DNA of 64,000 nucleotides, from contig OX442423.1 of assembly GCA_949361645.1 (NCBI GenBank), positions 6,671,505 to 6,735,504 on the forward strand, given 5' to 3'. Below, in pieces: positions 54,933 to 64,000 of the stretch. The notes under the pieces are model-generated. The model searched no databases. It had not been told where the DNA came from and was given only the letters and a program-made list of their open reading frames with translations. Source of the DNA: Spongilla lacustris. Taxonomy: Eukaryota; Porifera; Demospongiae; Spongillida; Spongillidae. The stretch's first letter is position 1. The number at the start of each line of letters is the position of its first letter. Made by a program: the position numbers and the translations under genes.

Positions 54933-57211
54933 TCATTCATCATTACGTTCTGAAAAACGGTGTATGTGTGTGTGGGGCCGGGGGGGGGGGGGGGGGGGGG
55001 GGGAAGGATAAAGAGATAACTAGTTACCAATTTATTAACTTTACCTATTGAGGCTGGAAAATAAGATTTCTCACGTGCTTTGCCAAAGAAGCAGGCACAC
55101 AAACCGACGAGCAGCCAGCAGCAAAGGCAACAGGACACACAACATGCTGTCGTTATCACGAGAATAATCCACCAACTAAAGTCGTACGGTTTGACAAACG
55201 GAGAGACGGTAGGTGCTGGTTCGATAGTAGGTTTGACTAGCGAAGACGTGGAAAGTGCTGGTCCTGTATACCAGTGATATTTGATACAAATCACACCCCT
55301 GCATGCCCTAATGTGTGGTTCAATATTCTGTATAGTATACCAGTAAAGAATTTGATAGAGATATAGTATAAAGTTTCGTACCTAAGTTATCTCGAATAGT
55401 TGTGTTTGGAAGTATTAACACTCTGCTGCTCAGAGTACTGACGGTAACCAAGAAAGTATACAGATAATCGTTCTCCGTGACATTAACACAGCCCATTCTC
55501 GTAGATGAAGACAGAAGGACGGTGCCTAAGTAGAATGGCTCGAGAGCTATACTCAGTGTATGGGAAAACAAATTTCAAGTATGCTTGCATGTGCCGAGTG
55601 GTATGCAGTCCATTGAATTACCTTGGCCTTGATCCGTGAGGTTGTATGCTTGGATGTTGAAGATAATCGTCCTCACAAAGATTGGATCCTCAACGGAGAG
55701 GCACACCGTTAGCCAGTATGTAGCATCTTCCAGCTTCACGGTAACGTCTGTGTGATTGACCAACATGCATGCATTACTGCATGAATTCTGATTGTAAGTA
55801 CATGTCTAGTCCTATAAATAATATATAACTGCATGCACATGAAGCTTACAATTGTTATTTATGATGTTCACTGTCACACTTGGCGATTGACCAGCGGAGT
55901 AGTCACCATACGATGGGAAGATGTACAACATCAAAACTTCGTCATTCTTTGAGACGTTCACGTCAATGATCCTGATCACCACAGGTACCCTTTGCTTGTC
56001 GTTGGGAAAAAACACTGCCAGCTGTTCAACAACGTAGTCAACGCCTTAATTATCAAGTAAAAGGAACTTTAAGGGTAGATACTGATATTTTTTCTCCAAA
56101 TGGCAGCAAAATATAAGTATTGCATAAGTTTAATTAAGCACACAAACATTGATGTATATAATAATATTATATATATAATTATAATTATAATTATAATTAT
56201 ATTATTTTTTAAATGTACACCTGGTTGGATTAAAGTAGACAAATATGAAATACGGGACTAGAAATTCATGCACGTACACTGATAAACATCCTTTTCAAAG
56301 ACACACACTTAAAAATATCCACAGGGTTAGTTATTAAATGCTTTTGACACGTTCGATTATTGGTGTACCTGCTTGGATCGGAGTTGTTATGTCCTTCAGC
56401 ATTACTGTGAAATTGCACCCGACCTTCTGGTGGTTGTCCTTGACCATGTAGACCTCGATGGTGCCCACGTCTTCGTTAACTATTACCGTTTGGTTCTCAA
56501 AACTCACCGTGAATGCTGCACGCAAGGTGTAGGATATGGAATATTTGTTGCTTATAGTTTTGATTATAACCATGGATGCCTGCATATACATGTAAAACGT
56601 ACGATAGATGCTGTCGATGTACATGATAGAAACGCCCATAGATACGATAACAGTGGTGTGCCCACTGTCTGCTACGCTCAGTACGATGAGGAAGCATTCT
56701 TGTCGTTCGCTCTCGTTTTTGTTAAAGATGCCAACATTTAGCTTTATCGGAAGAGTCGGTGTACTTGGAGAAATGAAAACCAGTAGCGGCAACAAATTGG
56801 CATATATGTATAATAATTATAATTATAATTATAATAATATTATAATTATAATATAATTATAGTGTAGTTCAAGTACATCAAGCCTGCTTACTATCTGCGG
56901 GGTAGCATCCAGTCGGTAAAGTAAGCGAGTTTGAATTTTGTGAGTTATATTGAGTATAGGTCATTGGTGTGACCCTAAGTGTGATGTTACTCGAAATTGT
57001 TCCGCCCGTCCATAAGACTGCGACGCTTATGTAGCCATCTAGCCGCGATCCACTGTAGTCATTTTCGGTCAATTGTACCGTTAGAGCTTCGAAGGATAGG
57101 CGAGACCGCGAGGCTCAATCGACCATTTTGAAAATTACATATTTACACTGACTTACCGGAAACTTGAGGAAGAACTACCACTGCAAATACAAGACCACCT
57201 ACAATGGACAT
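54933..57211 (-). pseudogene. Calx-beta-like membrane protein, copy C (splice site lost)
   Basis: Recognisable exons are 57211..57157, 57113..56892, about 56795..56369, 56044..55850, 55747..55622, 55546..55382, 55263..55045 and 54949..54933. The sequence holding the exon 3 acceptor in copies A and B (TGCAG|GTAGCGATTTC) is replaced by AT-rich DNA without any AG, so exons 2 and 3 cannot be joined normally. The terminal exon has TGA after ERNDE, four codons early. Coding changes are more numerous here than between A and B, and some introns have changed. Exons 4 to 7 remain open with conserved phase 1, so loss may be recent, or an alternative first exon may exist. Confidence 0.65.
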
Positions 57212-57359
57212 TTTTTTAAATTGCCCTAGCTACTTAGATTACTGTAGATAGTGCAGATATTTTAGCGTATAATATATAATTATTATAATTATTATGAGGT
57301 GATAATGTTAATCATATACAAAATGTCCCACGTGATCCGCTGCGTCACACGTACCGTTC

Positions 57360-57600
57360 GTATGTATAAATTTAAATTAGGTGGTCCATGATCCGCGTTG
57401 TTCTCAATCAATGAAAATGAAAACAATTCATCAACTACCGGTAATAATTGCTGCTATTAATAATAATGCAAACTGCTGTTCTTAATGTTTAATTAATTTC
57501 TTGACAACACCTATATTATAACTTACATAGGCTTCCAAATGCTGTTTGAATAAAATAACTGCAAGCCTAAATCATGATATAATATCCATTCATTTCAAGT
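57360..57600. other. Copy C sequence without match in A or B
   Basis: AT-rich, nothing recognised. It marks the point where copy C leaves the common order. Confidence 0.4.
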
Positions 57601-57613
57601 TCAAAGTTATTAA

Positions 57614-58421
57614 ATGTGGCATCCTATGGGTCACTGGACATCACAGTCAGGAGTTCAGCAGGAGGATCCACTTGGCTCTTTGTTTTTGCACCAGTGCTGC
57701 AGTGCAATTGATGCAGGTGTAATTGAGATGCTTTATCTAACCTGGTACCACAATGATGGGGTTCTAGACAGCAGCTGGACTGCTGTGCATAGGGACTTGC
57801 ACTTAATTGAAGCGAGGGGGTGTCCTTCTCAGGCTTACTAATCAAACTTCCCAGTTGCACGCTTTTTAGTAGCACTGATGTGAGCCCTAATATCCTAACC
57901 TTTTTCCACCCCACATTAAAAGGTCTGATGTGGCTTAGTACCAGGATCATAGCTGCAAAATACAATAATGCTCTTGGATGGTAGCTCCAAATATTGAAAT
58001 AGGTGCAGTTTGACCACCTAGGGGAGTTGATCCTTTATATCCATTTTCATTTATTATTTTATTAAGTTCAGGTGCAACAGTAACTTGGGCCCATCATGCA
58101 ATAATTATTAGGGGCAATACAAAAGATGCTATAATCAGTTTCGCCTTAACTATGACATTAGGGATTATAAACCTCCTTTACAATTTCCAAATCCAGTGTA
58201 TCGTTCAACCTAGCATTCATCCTCAAGTTGCTCTAATCCTTTCATGCTTTTGTGGCAGCTTTTGCAAGCTGCACTGCCACATATGGTTTCTGATAGTGAC
58301 ATCAGACAGTGCTGCTCCAACTCACTGTATAGCCATCACAGGCACAGCTTGGGAGCCATTACTGCTGCAATACCTATATTTCATCACTAAGTTCAGTCCT
58401 TGAGTTTGAGCGATATAGAGA

Positions 58422-58453
<32 letters not shown>

Positions 58454-58790
58454 ATGAAACTAGTTTCTAGGCTAACAGTTATACAATCGGAATGGCTTGG
58501 GCTTCATTTAGAACCAAGCGATTTGTAAATGATGGTTGGGTCAGGACATCATAATAGGCTCTTCTTGTTCCCTTTGCCCTGACAGTCCTTTGACCCATTG
58601 GGCCATCATGCTGGCACTTGCAGGAGAGAAGTTGACATGGTGATGTGCCACAACAGGCTACAAGATTTGTTTGTGGGATTTTTCCACCAAGCTCACAGCA
58701 AGGGTAGAAGCAGGATGTCTCCATGACTAGATGGCACTTGCCCTGCATATGCTTGTAACCATTTCATCTCCACTCACACCTGCTATTTAG
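57614..58790 (+). pseudogene. Degraded non-LTR retroelement reverse transcriptase, copy C
   Basis: SGVQQEDPLGSLF corresponds to the RT motif S-G-V-Q-Q-G-D-P-L-G-P-L-L-F. WYHNDGVL corresponds to the catalytic W-Y-L-D-D-G-x-L, so one catalytic Asp is lost. Further on come HPQVALILSCFCGSFCKL, a DPLGHHAGTC piece and CHNRLQDLF, in that order but in changing frames. These match the thumb and Cys/His tail of the same lineage. A C-run of about 30 bp (58423-58453) interrupts it. It is clearly dead. Confidence 0.65.
58423..58453. repeat. C homopolymer, about 30 bp
   Basis: A pure C run inside the degraded retroelement. Confidence 0.9.
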
Positions 58791-59139
58791 GCCAATTGAA
58801 AGCTAGTGTGGATACTCGTGCTGCTGGTTGTGTTATAATATGCACAAGAATTGAATTGAATAGATTAAGATTAGTTGTACACAAGCATTCAAGAAAAAGG
58901 AATTGTGATTGTATAAGGCCAGCTGGTCTTAATTATAAGTTGCACAGTCCAGCCCTTCCTAAGCGATGTAGTATACAACTGGACTGTGCACAGTAATCTC
59001 TGCAGATACTAAACGGACATCATAAACTGTAGAATTATTAGCTCATATCATGGTGAATTTTACTGCGATGTCACCAATATCATCATGTCAAGTTGTATGA
59101 TGGACAGATCATTGCAGATTAGTTGTAACGAGAAAAACT

Positions 59140-59515
59140 CCTCGCCATAATTGCAATACGCAAGTGTGACGTCATTGCACACTAGCTCAAGAAGTGCCAC
59201 ATTTTGTAGAGTCAGTTGGCTGTTATTGACATGTGAATAAATTTAAAAAATGGTTATTAATTAGAATTAGAAGGCAATTGTTGTGTAAACAATGGTTGAA
59301 GGATGAAATATATATATATTATAATTATTATATATATATATATATAACACTACAGTATGTGTTGGGCTAAGACGTCATCAGTTCAACCCTTGTTTCTTAC
59401 AAAATAAATGTACACCTGTGAAACGAAAGGTTGTGGAAATAGGACTGCACATTGCTTTGTCTAGATAGGAAGTTACAACAAACCTCAACCTTCATAAACA
59501 ATTATTATCTAGTGC
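59140..59515. repeat. Block homologous to copy A 37780-38095 (direct)
   Basis: The sequence CTCAAGAAGTGCCACATTTT and about 350 bp after it follow copies A and B with moderate divergence and an added AT microsatellite. Confidence 0.75.
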
Positions 59516-60224
59516 ATGTGTCAGTGTGCGCGCATGCATTGAAATTTTTTATGAGCCTACTTTTATTGATATTTCCAAGTAACATCTGAATAACAGATGG
59601 ACAAGTTCTTATAACTCATTTTTAGATTCACTTGTCAGATTACCATGTGCATAAGGCATGGCACACTTCTCATCATGTCACAGTATGTACATCATTTTGT
59701 ACTGAAGGTTCATAAGCTAGCATGCTTCATAAATTCAGTGGATTGATCACACCAGTGTTAAGATGAAATATAACACTGATTTTTTTGCATAGTATGTTAA
59801 GATTAAATTTAATTTCTTCATGCAAACCGTCATTATTTTGACCGCCAAAAAAAATTTGACAGTCACTGCTAGTGTCACAGGATATTTTATCAACCCGCCC
59901 AACCTTTCATTTGTGTGGAGAATTTGTGCTAGTATATTTTAGCCGAAGGGATAGATTATCCTAGGATACTTCAACCTACCCTGGGATACTTTATCCACCA
60001 AGACAGGTGTCTAGTTATTAGCATCTTAATTGAAAATGAGTGCTTCGAGGATCAACAAGAAACGATATAGCTTGTTGGTTGACTACTTCACTGCTAGCAG
60101 ATATGACCAGGAAATCCTTTGTGCATGTATCATGTTGGAACTACACATGTACTGCAATACCCTCAATACACCACTATCTAAGGGTTCATTACCATATGCA
60201 TCTTCTTTGATGTCATCTGGTACA

Positions 60225-60520
60225 CCATCACCATCACCATCATGATCACCATCATCACCATCACCACCATCATCATGATCACCATCATGATCACCATCAT
60301 CACCATCACCATCATGATCACCATCATCACCATCACCATCACCATCACCATCACCATCACCATCACCATCACCATCACCATCACCATCACCATCACCATC
60401 ACCATCACCATCACCATCACCATCACCATCATCACCACCATCACTATCATAATTGCCTTTACCATCAATATCATGATCACCATCACTATCATTGCCACCA
60501 TCATATTGACCACCATCATG
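60225..60520. repeat. (ATC/ACC) tract, inverted GAT tract of copy C
   Basis: A long CACCATCACCAT array, much purer and longer than the homologous tract in A and B. Confidence 0.9.
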
Positions 60521-60679
60521 ATCATCATCCCCAGCTGCACCCTGTTACCATCATCTGGCAGACAGAACCATGCTGAATTCTACTCAACTGCATTGCTTGG
60601 GCTCCCTCCTAAGTACAAGAAAAAACTATTTCACTACATAGCATACTGTGCAATAATCATATACCCACTTTTATTGGTT

Positions 60680-60869
60680 GAAGAAACTCGTTCAGCAAAA
60701 GCTATTGTGTAAGCCTTTTTCAAATATTAGATGACTTCAATTTGTAATGTCCTTCGCTTAAACTTTGGACAACTTCGTAAGGACCTTGCCACTTTGCATT
60801 CATTTTACTCCCCATCCGATGTGAGTTTCTCATGTTCTTCCACAGAACCTTAGTACCAGTACTAAATAC
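60680..60869 (-). pseudogene. Integrase C-terminal fragment, copy C (inverted)
   Basis: The minus-strand frame from 60869 matches the A and B fragments. It differs by small changes, including loss of the TGA stop. Confidence 0.55.
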
Positions 60870-60954
60870 CTACAGGAAATGTAAGAAATAGGAATAATAC
60901 ATGTAGAGAACTCACCTTTACCATACTACCACCTCGTTTCCAAGTGTCCATGTT

Positions 60955-61430
60955 ATGCTTAATGACATTCTACACAGGGCTTTGTCCTCTGCCAATGTTC
61001 CTTCTTGGCTAGAGCCCACTGGTCTTGATCGAGCAGATGGTAATTAAGTGGCCCAATGGAATCACCATGGTTCCTTGGTCAAATAGCAGGTTATTGGTTT
61101 GGGATGCTACCTGTGTAGACACTTTTACCACTTCCCATCTGTCCATCACAGCCTCTTAAGTGCGTGCAGCAGCAAACCAGGCAGAGCAGACCAAGATCAA
61201 GAAGTACAGTTACATCACCTCCCATGCATACCATTCCTACACTCCTGTTGCCTTTGAAACTTCTGGAGTCTGCGCCCTCGCACCATGTCATTCTTGATGG
61301 ACTTGGGTCGCCGCATTGCGAAGGTGACAAAAGCTCTCTAGCATACCTCATGCAAAAGTTTTCAGTTGCCATTCAGAGGGGGAATGCTGCATCCATTTTG
61401 CCTCCAACCCACTCCCCTCTTTGAATGATG
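60955..61430 (+). pseudogene. Non-LTR retroelement C-terminal fragment
   Basis: LNDILHRALSSANVPSWLEP and TGLDRADG are followed, after frame changes, by DLGRRIAKVT and finally VAIQRGNAASI. These blocks end the polyprotein of a sponge/cnidarian reverse transcriptase family (...EPSGLxRxDGKRPDG...GRRI...LxQxxSxAIQRGNA). Stops and frameshifts between blocks show that it is dead. It may be the 3' part of the element whose body is at 25980-27115 rather than of the 57614 element. Confidence 0.6.
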
Positions 61431-62430
61431 CCATTTAGTGGTAGTATGTTTTGTACATGTATTGTATAATTTGACTATTATAATTTTTTTAAAATACAAG
61501 CACAAATGTTATTTTAATGTTTCATGTCATATTGTGATTTTTGTCGTTGTTGAGCATGCTTGAATTGTATATCTTATTATTATGGCCCAGAGAATAAGAG
61601 GACATGTTTATTTCAACAACTTCCATGCCATATCACACAGAGCGTTTAATATAATCTAAGTATTTTCCACCCTAGAGGTACTTGTATCACTTAAAAATAC
61701 TAATGAACTTGCTGTAGCATGCAAGAAAATTTACTACATAAAAATCTTACAACTTCAACAGTAATGGCTACCATTTTAAAAATAATTTCTGGTGTATAAT
61801 TTATACATGTAGCAGCTTTGTTTGTAGTGAATGGTTCAATATAACTGATGGAGAACTATATTCTCTGTTCCCACATCTCCATCACCATCTATAAATACCA
61901 CAAAGATGATGTTACTGGTAGTGACGACATGCGGGAATTTGCTGGACATTATAGCAGAGAACCTTACTCCAACAACCCTCACTGTGTACATGGTCACACT
62001 GCCTCCCCTGGTGAGGACCAAAGGTTCATCATTGGGGTAAAGATGATTAGATCTACAAATGGGGAAGGGTGTGCATGCCATGGGTTGTTCCGTTTCGAGG
62101 GTCTGCCACTGTGAGTGGAAGGTACAGTTTGATGGAGATGTTTTACTTGTAAATTGCATAACACTGGGCTACATTTAATATCAATTACGATTGTTAAAAC
62201 TATACATCCCTGAATCAATGTACACAACATTGAGCCTATTTAGCATCATGTCCCGGAGCGAATAGTCTAATTAAAAGCAAACGAAAGTGTAGTTATCCAT
62301 GTACATTGTTTGACTAAAACACATCGTGCAGTGATACTGTCTCAGTAGTGATGATTAGCACAATAATCGCTACAATTAGAGCATGCATGATTCATTGATC
62401 TTCCAAGACCATATTTGAATTCTGTAATCA
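61430..62430. other. Copy C sequence without recognised gene
   Basis: A minus-strand frame at 61836-62159 (EPLVLTRGGSVTMYTVRVVG, then VVFIDGDGDVGTE) is the longest. It has protein-like composition but I do not recognise it and saw no splice partners. Confidence 0.35.
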
Positions 62431-62439
62431 CTATATGAC

Positions 62440-62535
62440 CGTGGCGTAACGAGGGGTGTGAGGGGTGTGGGGTGGGGGTGTAGGGGTGTGGGGTGGGCCA
62501 TGTGCACCCGGGTGCATAATTGGAAGGGCGCCGTA
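62440..62535. repeat. Interspersed repeat fragment (GTGGCGTAACGAGGGG type)
   Basis: GTGGCGTAACGAGGGGTGTG, then a GTGGGGTG-rich run, then CACCCGGGTGCATAATTGGA with AGGGCGCC. This arrangement recurs as an interspersed repeat in many marine invertebrate genomes; the class cannot be decided here. Confidence 0.45.
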
Positions 62536-62899
62536 AATTGACATTAGCTGATTCTTCAGATGAAATACGTCGTTCTGATTTAGCATGCATGCACTTACGA
62601 TAATAGTATAATTAATCATTGATTAATAATTCAAATTGTAACTTAACTACACATATCATGTATTCGAATTGGAGTCATGTGCAATATGAGCCATTTGAAA
62701 TTACAAAACTGCTGCAGAGGCACGACCGGGAAGAACTTTACATCAATGACGAACCCATTCAATTGGCGTAGTAGCAATCATTAATCAGGTATGATGCTTT
62801 GAAAAAAAAAAAGAACAATGTTGTTGACCGTGCACGTCATCCGGATTAGTGTCTAGCTATTTCATCTGCTTCTTAGTGCGGCGCTAGCTACTATATCCT

Positions 62900-63167
62900 C
62901 CCAATTACTTAAGGCTTCAAAGTTTGTGGGTTCCTCATCGGGGTCTGGGGCGGAGCCCCAGGATGGCCAGGAGCCACCCCTTAGCTAAGTGTTACAAGAA
63001 GTTTCGTTCACAGACTCACTTACGTGTAATCACATGATGCAAGCGCCCGCGATGCGGCGCTGTCCCAAGAATAGAAGAATTTTCTATTCCTGCGACGCAA
63101 TGCGATTCGACAAACCACACCTACACCACGCCCGATACTCAGCAATTGTCATGATTGCCGAGTCCAG
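62900..63167. repeat. Terminal block of copy C, homologous to 38540-38776
   Basis: GGCTTCAAAGTTTGTGGGTT to ATTGCCGAGTCCA is shared with the right ends of A and B and defines the end of the triplication. Confidence 0.85.
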
Positions 63168-63229
63168 GGCCTAGCTAGGGCAGAGCGTGGGATCGCGGGC
63201 TCTTGCATCAAATAGCGCGTCTGGAAACG

Positions 63230-63251
63230 AGATGGGGGGGGGGGGGGGGGG
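63230..63251. repeat. G homopolymer
   Basis: A run of about 20 G. Confidence 0.85.
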
Positions 63252-63294
63252 TAATCATTTTGCCCTCCGCTCGGGCGCTCGATACCCTCGTTAC

Positions 63295-63355
63295 CAGGCC
63301 CGTAGCCAGGGGGGGAGTTCGGGGGGTTCGAACGAACCCCCCCTCAGAGGATAAA
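63295..63355. repeat. Interspersed repeat end (GGCCCGTAGCCAGGG type)
   Basis: GGCCCGTAGCCAGGGGGGGA is followed by a palindromic TTCGGGGGGTTCGAACGAAC and CCCCCC. GGCCCGTAGCCAGG is a frequent DNA-transposon terminus in aquatic animal genomes. Confidence 0.5.
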
Positions 63356-63669
63356 GGTCCTGCACTCCGCTTACGTGGAAGTACTACGTTGCCGCCGTGC
63401 AGGCAGCTCTCTAAGGCGGATTTAGGCGATTAGGCTTCCCTGACTAATAACGTATAACATAACGTAACGGTTAACCTGTATTTATTGTTGTAATTATCAA
63501 ATTACGTCTCAATAATTAAAAAGCAATTTGCGCCGGTTTAAAAATTAATCTATTTGTACGCCGTCGCATTAATAATCGCCAGGCCGATCGACTATGCCGG
63601 GTAGCTCCCAACAAAAGAAAAGAGAGCGTGAACGAGCGGAGTGCTAGTGCTCTTCGAAGACTGCACAAT

Positions 63670-63775
63670 TATATGAGAGCAGTGCTGCTGCGATATCGTC
63701 TTTAGCCGATATCGCCTATATCGCGATACATCGCGATATGAGTAAAATATCGCGATATTGTATCGCGATTTTTTT
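63670..63775. repeat. Cluster of TATCGCGATA palindromes
   Basis: At least five overlapping ATATCGCGAT/ATCGCGATA words occur in 100 bp. This looks like the end of a degraded inverted-repeat element. Confidence 0.6.
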
Positions 63776-63907
63776 TAAGTATATTCATCGAGCAATTATT
63801 TATCAATAACACACATTTTTCATGCAAGTTGAGGCTACGTTGTTGGGGTGGCGACACAAGAACAAACATAAAAAATGCTATAGGGCGCGGGAGGGGGAGG
63901 CCGACCT

Positions 63908-63942
63908 TGGGGGGGGGGGGGAGGGGGGGGGGGGGGGGGGGG
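63908..63942. repeat. G homopolymer, interrupted
   Basis: About 34 bp of G with one A. Confidence 0.85.
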
Positions 63943-64000
63943 TGAAGAGACACTGTACATTGGTACATATACCGGTATACACGGATAGAGTATTGCCAAA

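Larger units (their letters stand above)
59898..60960 (-). repeat. Inverted block within copy C
   Basis: This is the reverse complement of the region from the G-run near 37050 back to about 34430 of copy A. About 1.75 kb (35130-36880) is absent, so the GAT tract and integrase fragment lie inverted next to the 36900-37045 sequence. A 36-bp extra piece stands near 59912. Confidence 0.8.
50017..63167. repeat. Tandem segment copy C (about 13.1 kb, rearranged)
   Basis: It starts and ends at the same borders as A and B. Differences are a 1.54-kb element insertion (50105-51646), a deletion of about 360 bp at 54732, divergence after 57300, retroelement sequence at 57600-58790 and 60955-61430, a direct block at about 59140-59515, and an inverted block at about 59898-60960. 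Confidence 0.88.

Noticed and set aside
58479..58748. Cys-rich 89-codon minus-strand frame
   Set aside because: It is antisense to a recognisable retroelement Cys/His region on the + strand, so the cysteines are a shadow of that.
27493..63167. Interpretation of A and B as two alleles placed in tandem by mis-assembly
   Set aside because: Not excluded, but three copies with shared clean borders, the mosaic pattern of B and strong divergence of C fit a real array better. Long reads would decide.

Overview
This window is eukaryotic and very probably from an early-branching marine animal. A sponge (Porifera) seems likeliest, or a cnidarian; that assignment is inference. The reasons are spliced genes with GT-AG introns, a clear metazoan TRAPPC4, a Calx-beta-like type I membrane protein, a THAP zinc finger, interstitial TTAGGG-type repeats, and many DNA transposon and non-LTR retroelement remnants. 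Long G/C homopolymers and the palindromic motif ACATGTACATGTA are spread throughout.

Left part (1-2423): mostly unassigned DNA, with one degraded transposon-associated coding fragment and a strong hairpin. Next (2424-22386): the five-exon TRAPPC4 gene on the + strand. It encodes 222 aa, with every splice junction consistent in phase. Its 669 coding bases are spread over about 20 kb because the introns are full of repeats. Intron 1 holds a gag zinc-knuckle remnant, a 27-bp minisatellite and about 400 bp of CA repeat that runs into the exon 2 acceptor. Intron 2 holds a complete-looking hAT-type transposon (6527-9498) with an intact, once-spliced 790-aa transposase. Intron 3 has a 37-bp minisatellite, a 700-bp purine tract and a piggyBac-like MITE candidate. 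Intron 4 has a 4.5-kb inverted-repeat element with a TA-flanked element nested inside it, which itself contains a 61-bp satellite, followed by a 24-bp minisatellite.

Middle part (22387-27492): the 3' flank of TRAPPC4, a poly-G tract, remnants of at least two non-LTR retroelement lineages, and a PHD-finger-like fragment.

Right part (27493-63167): three tandem copies (A, B, C) of a segment of about 11 kb. Each copy carries a dead THAP / DDE_Tnp_4 transposase on the minus strand, an interstitial telomere-like tract, and an eight-exon minus-strand gene for a secreted-then-anchored Calx-beta-like membrane protein. Copies A and B also carry an integrase C-terminal remnant, a GAT-rich tract and further conserved unassigned sequence. 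Only copy A of the membrane-protein gene is intact (482 aa, all introns phase 1). Copy B has a 4-bp insertion in exon 3. Copy C has lost the exon 3 splice acceptor and has an early stop. Copy B resembles C in its left part and A in its right part, as expected for a product of unequal crossing over. Copy C is further altered by a 1.54-kb CACTA-like insertion, deletions, an inverted block and retroelement insertions. The last 830 bp are repeat fragments and homopolymers.
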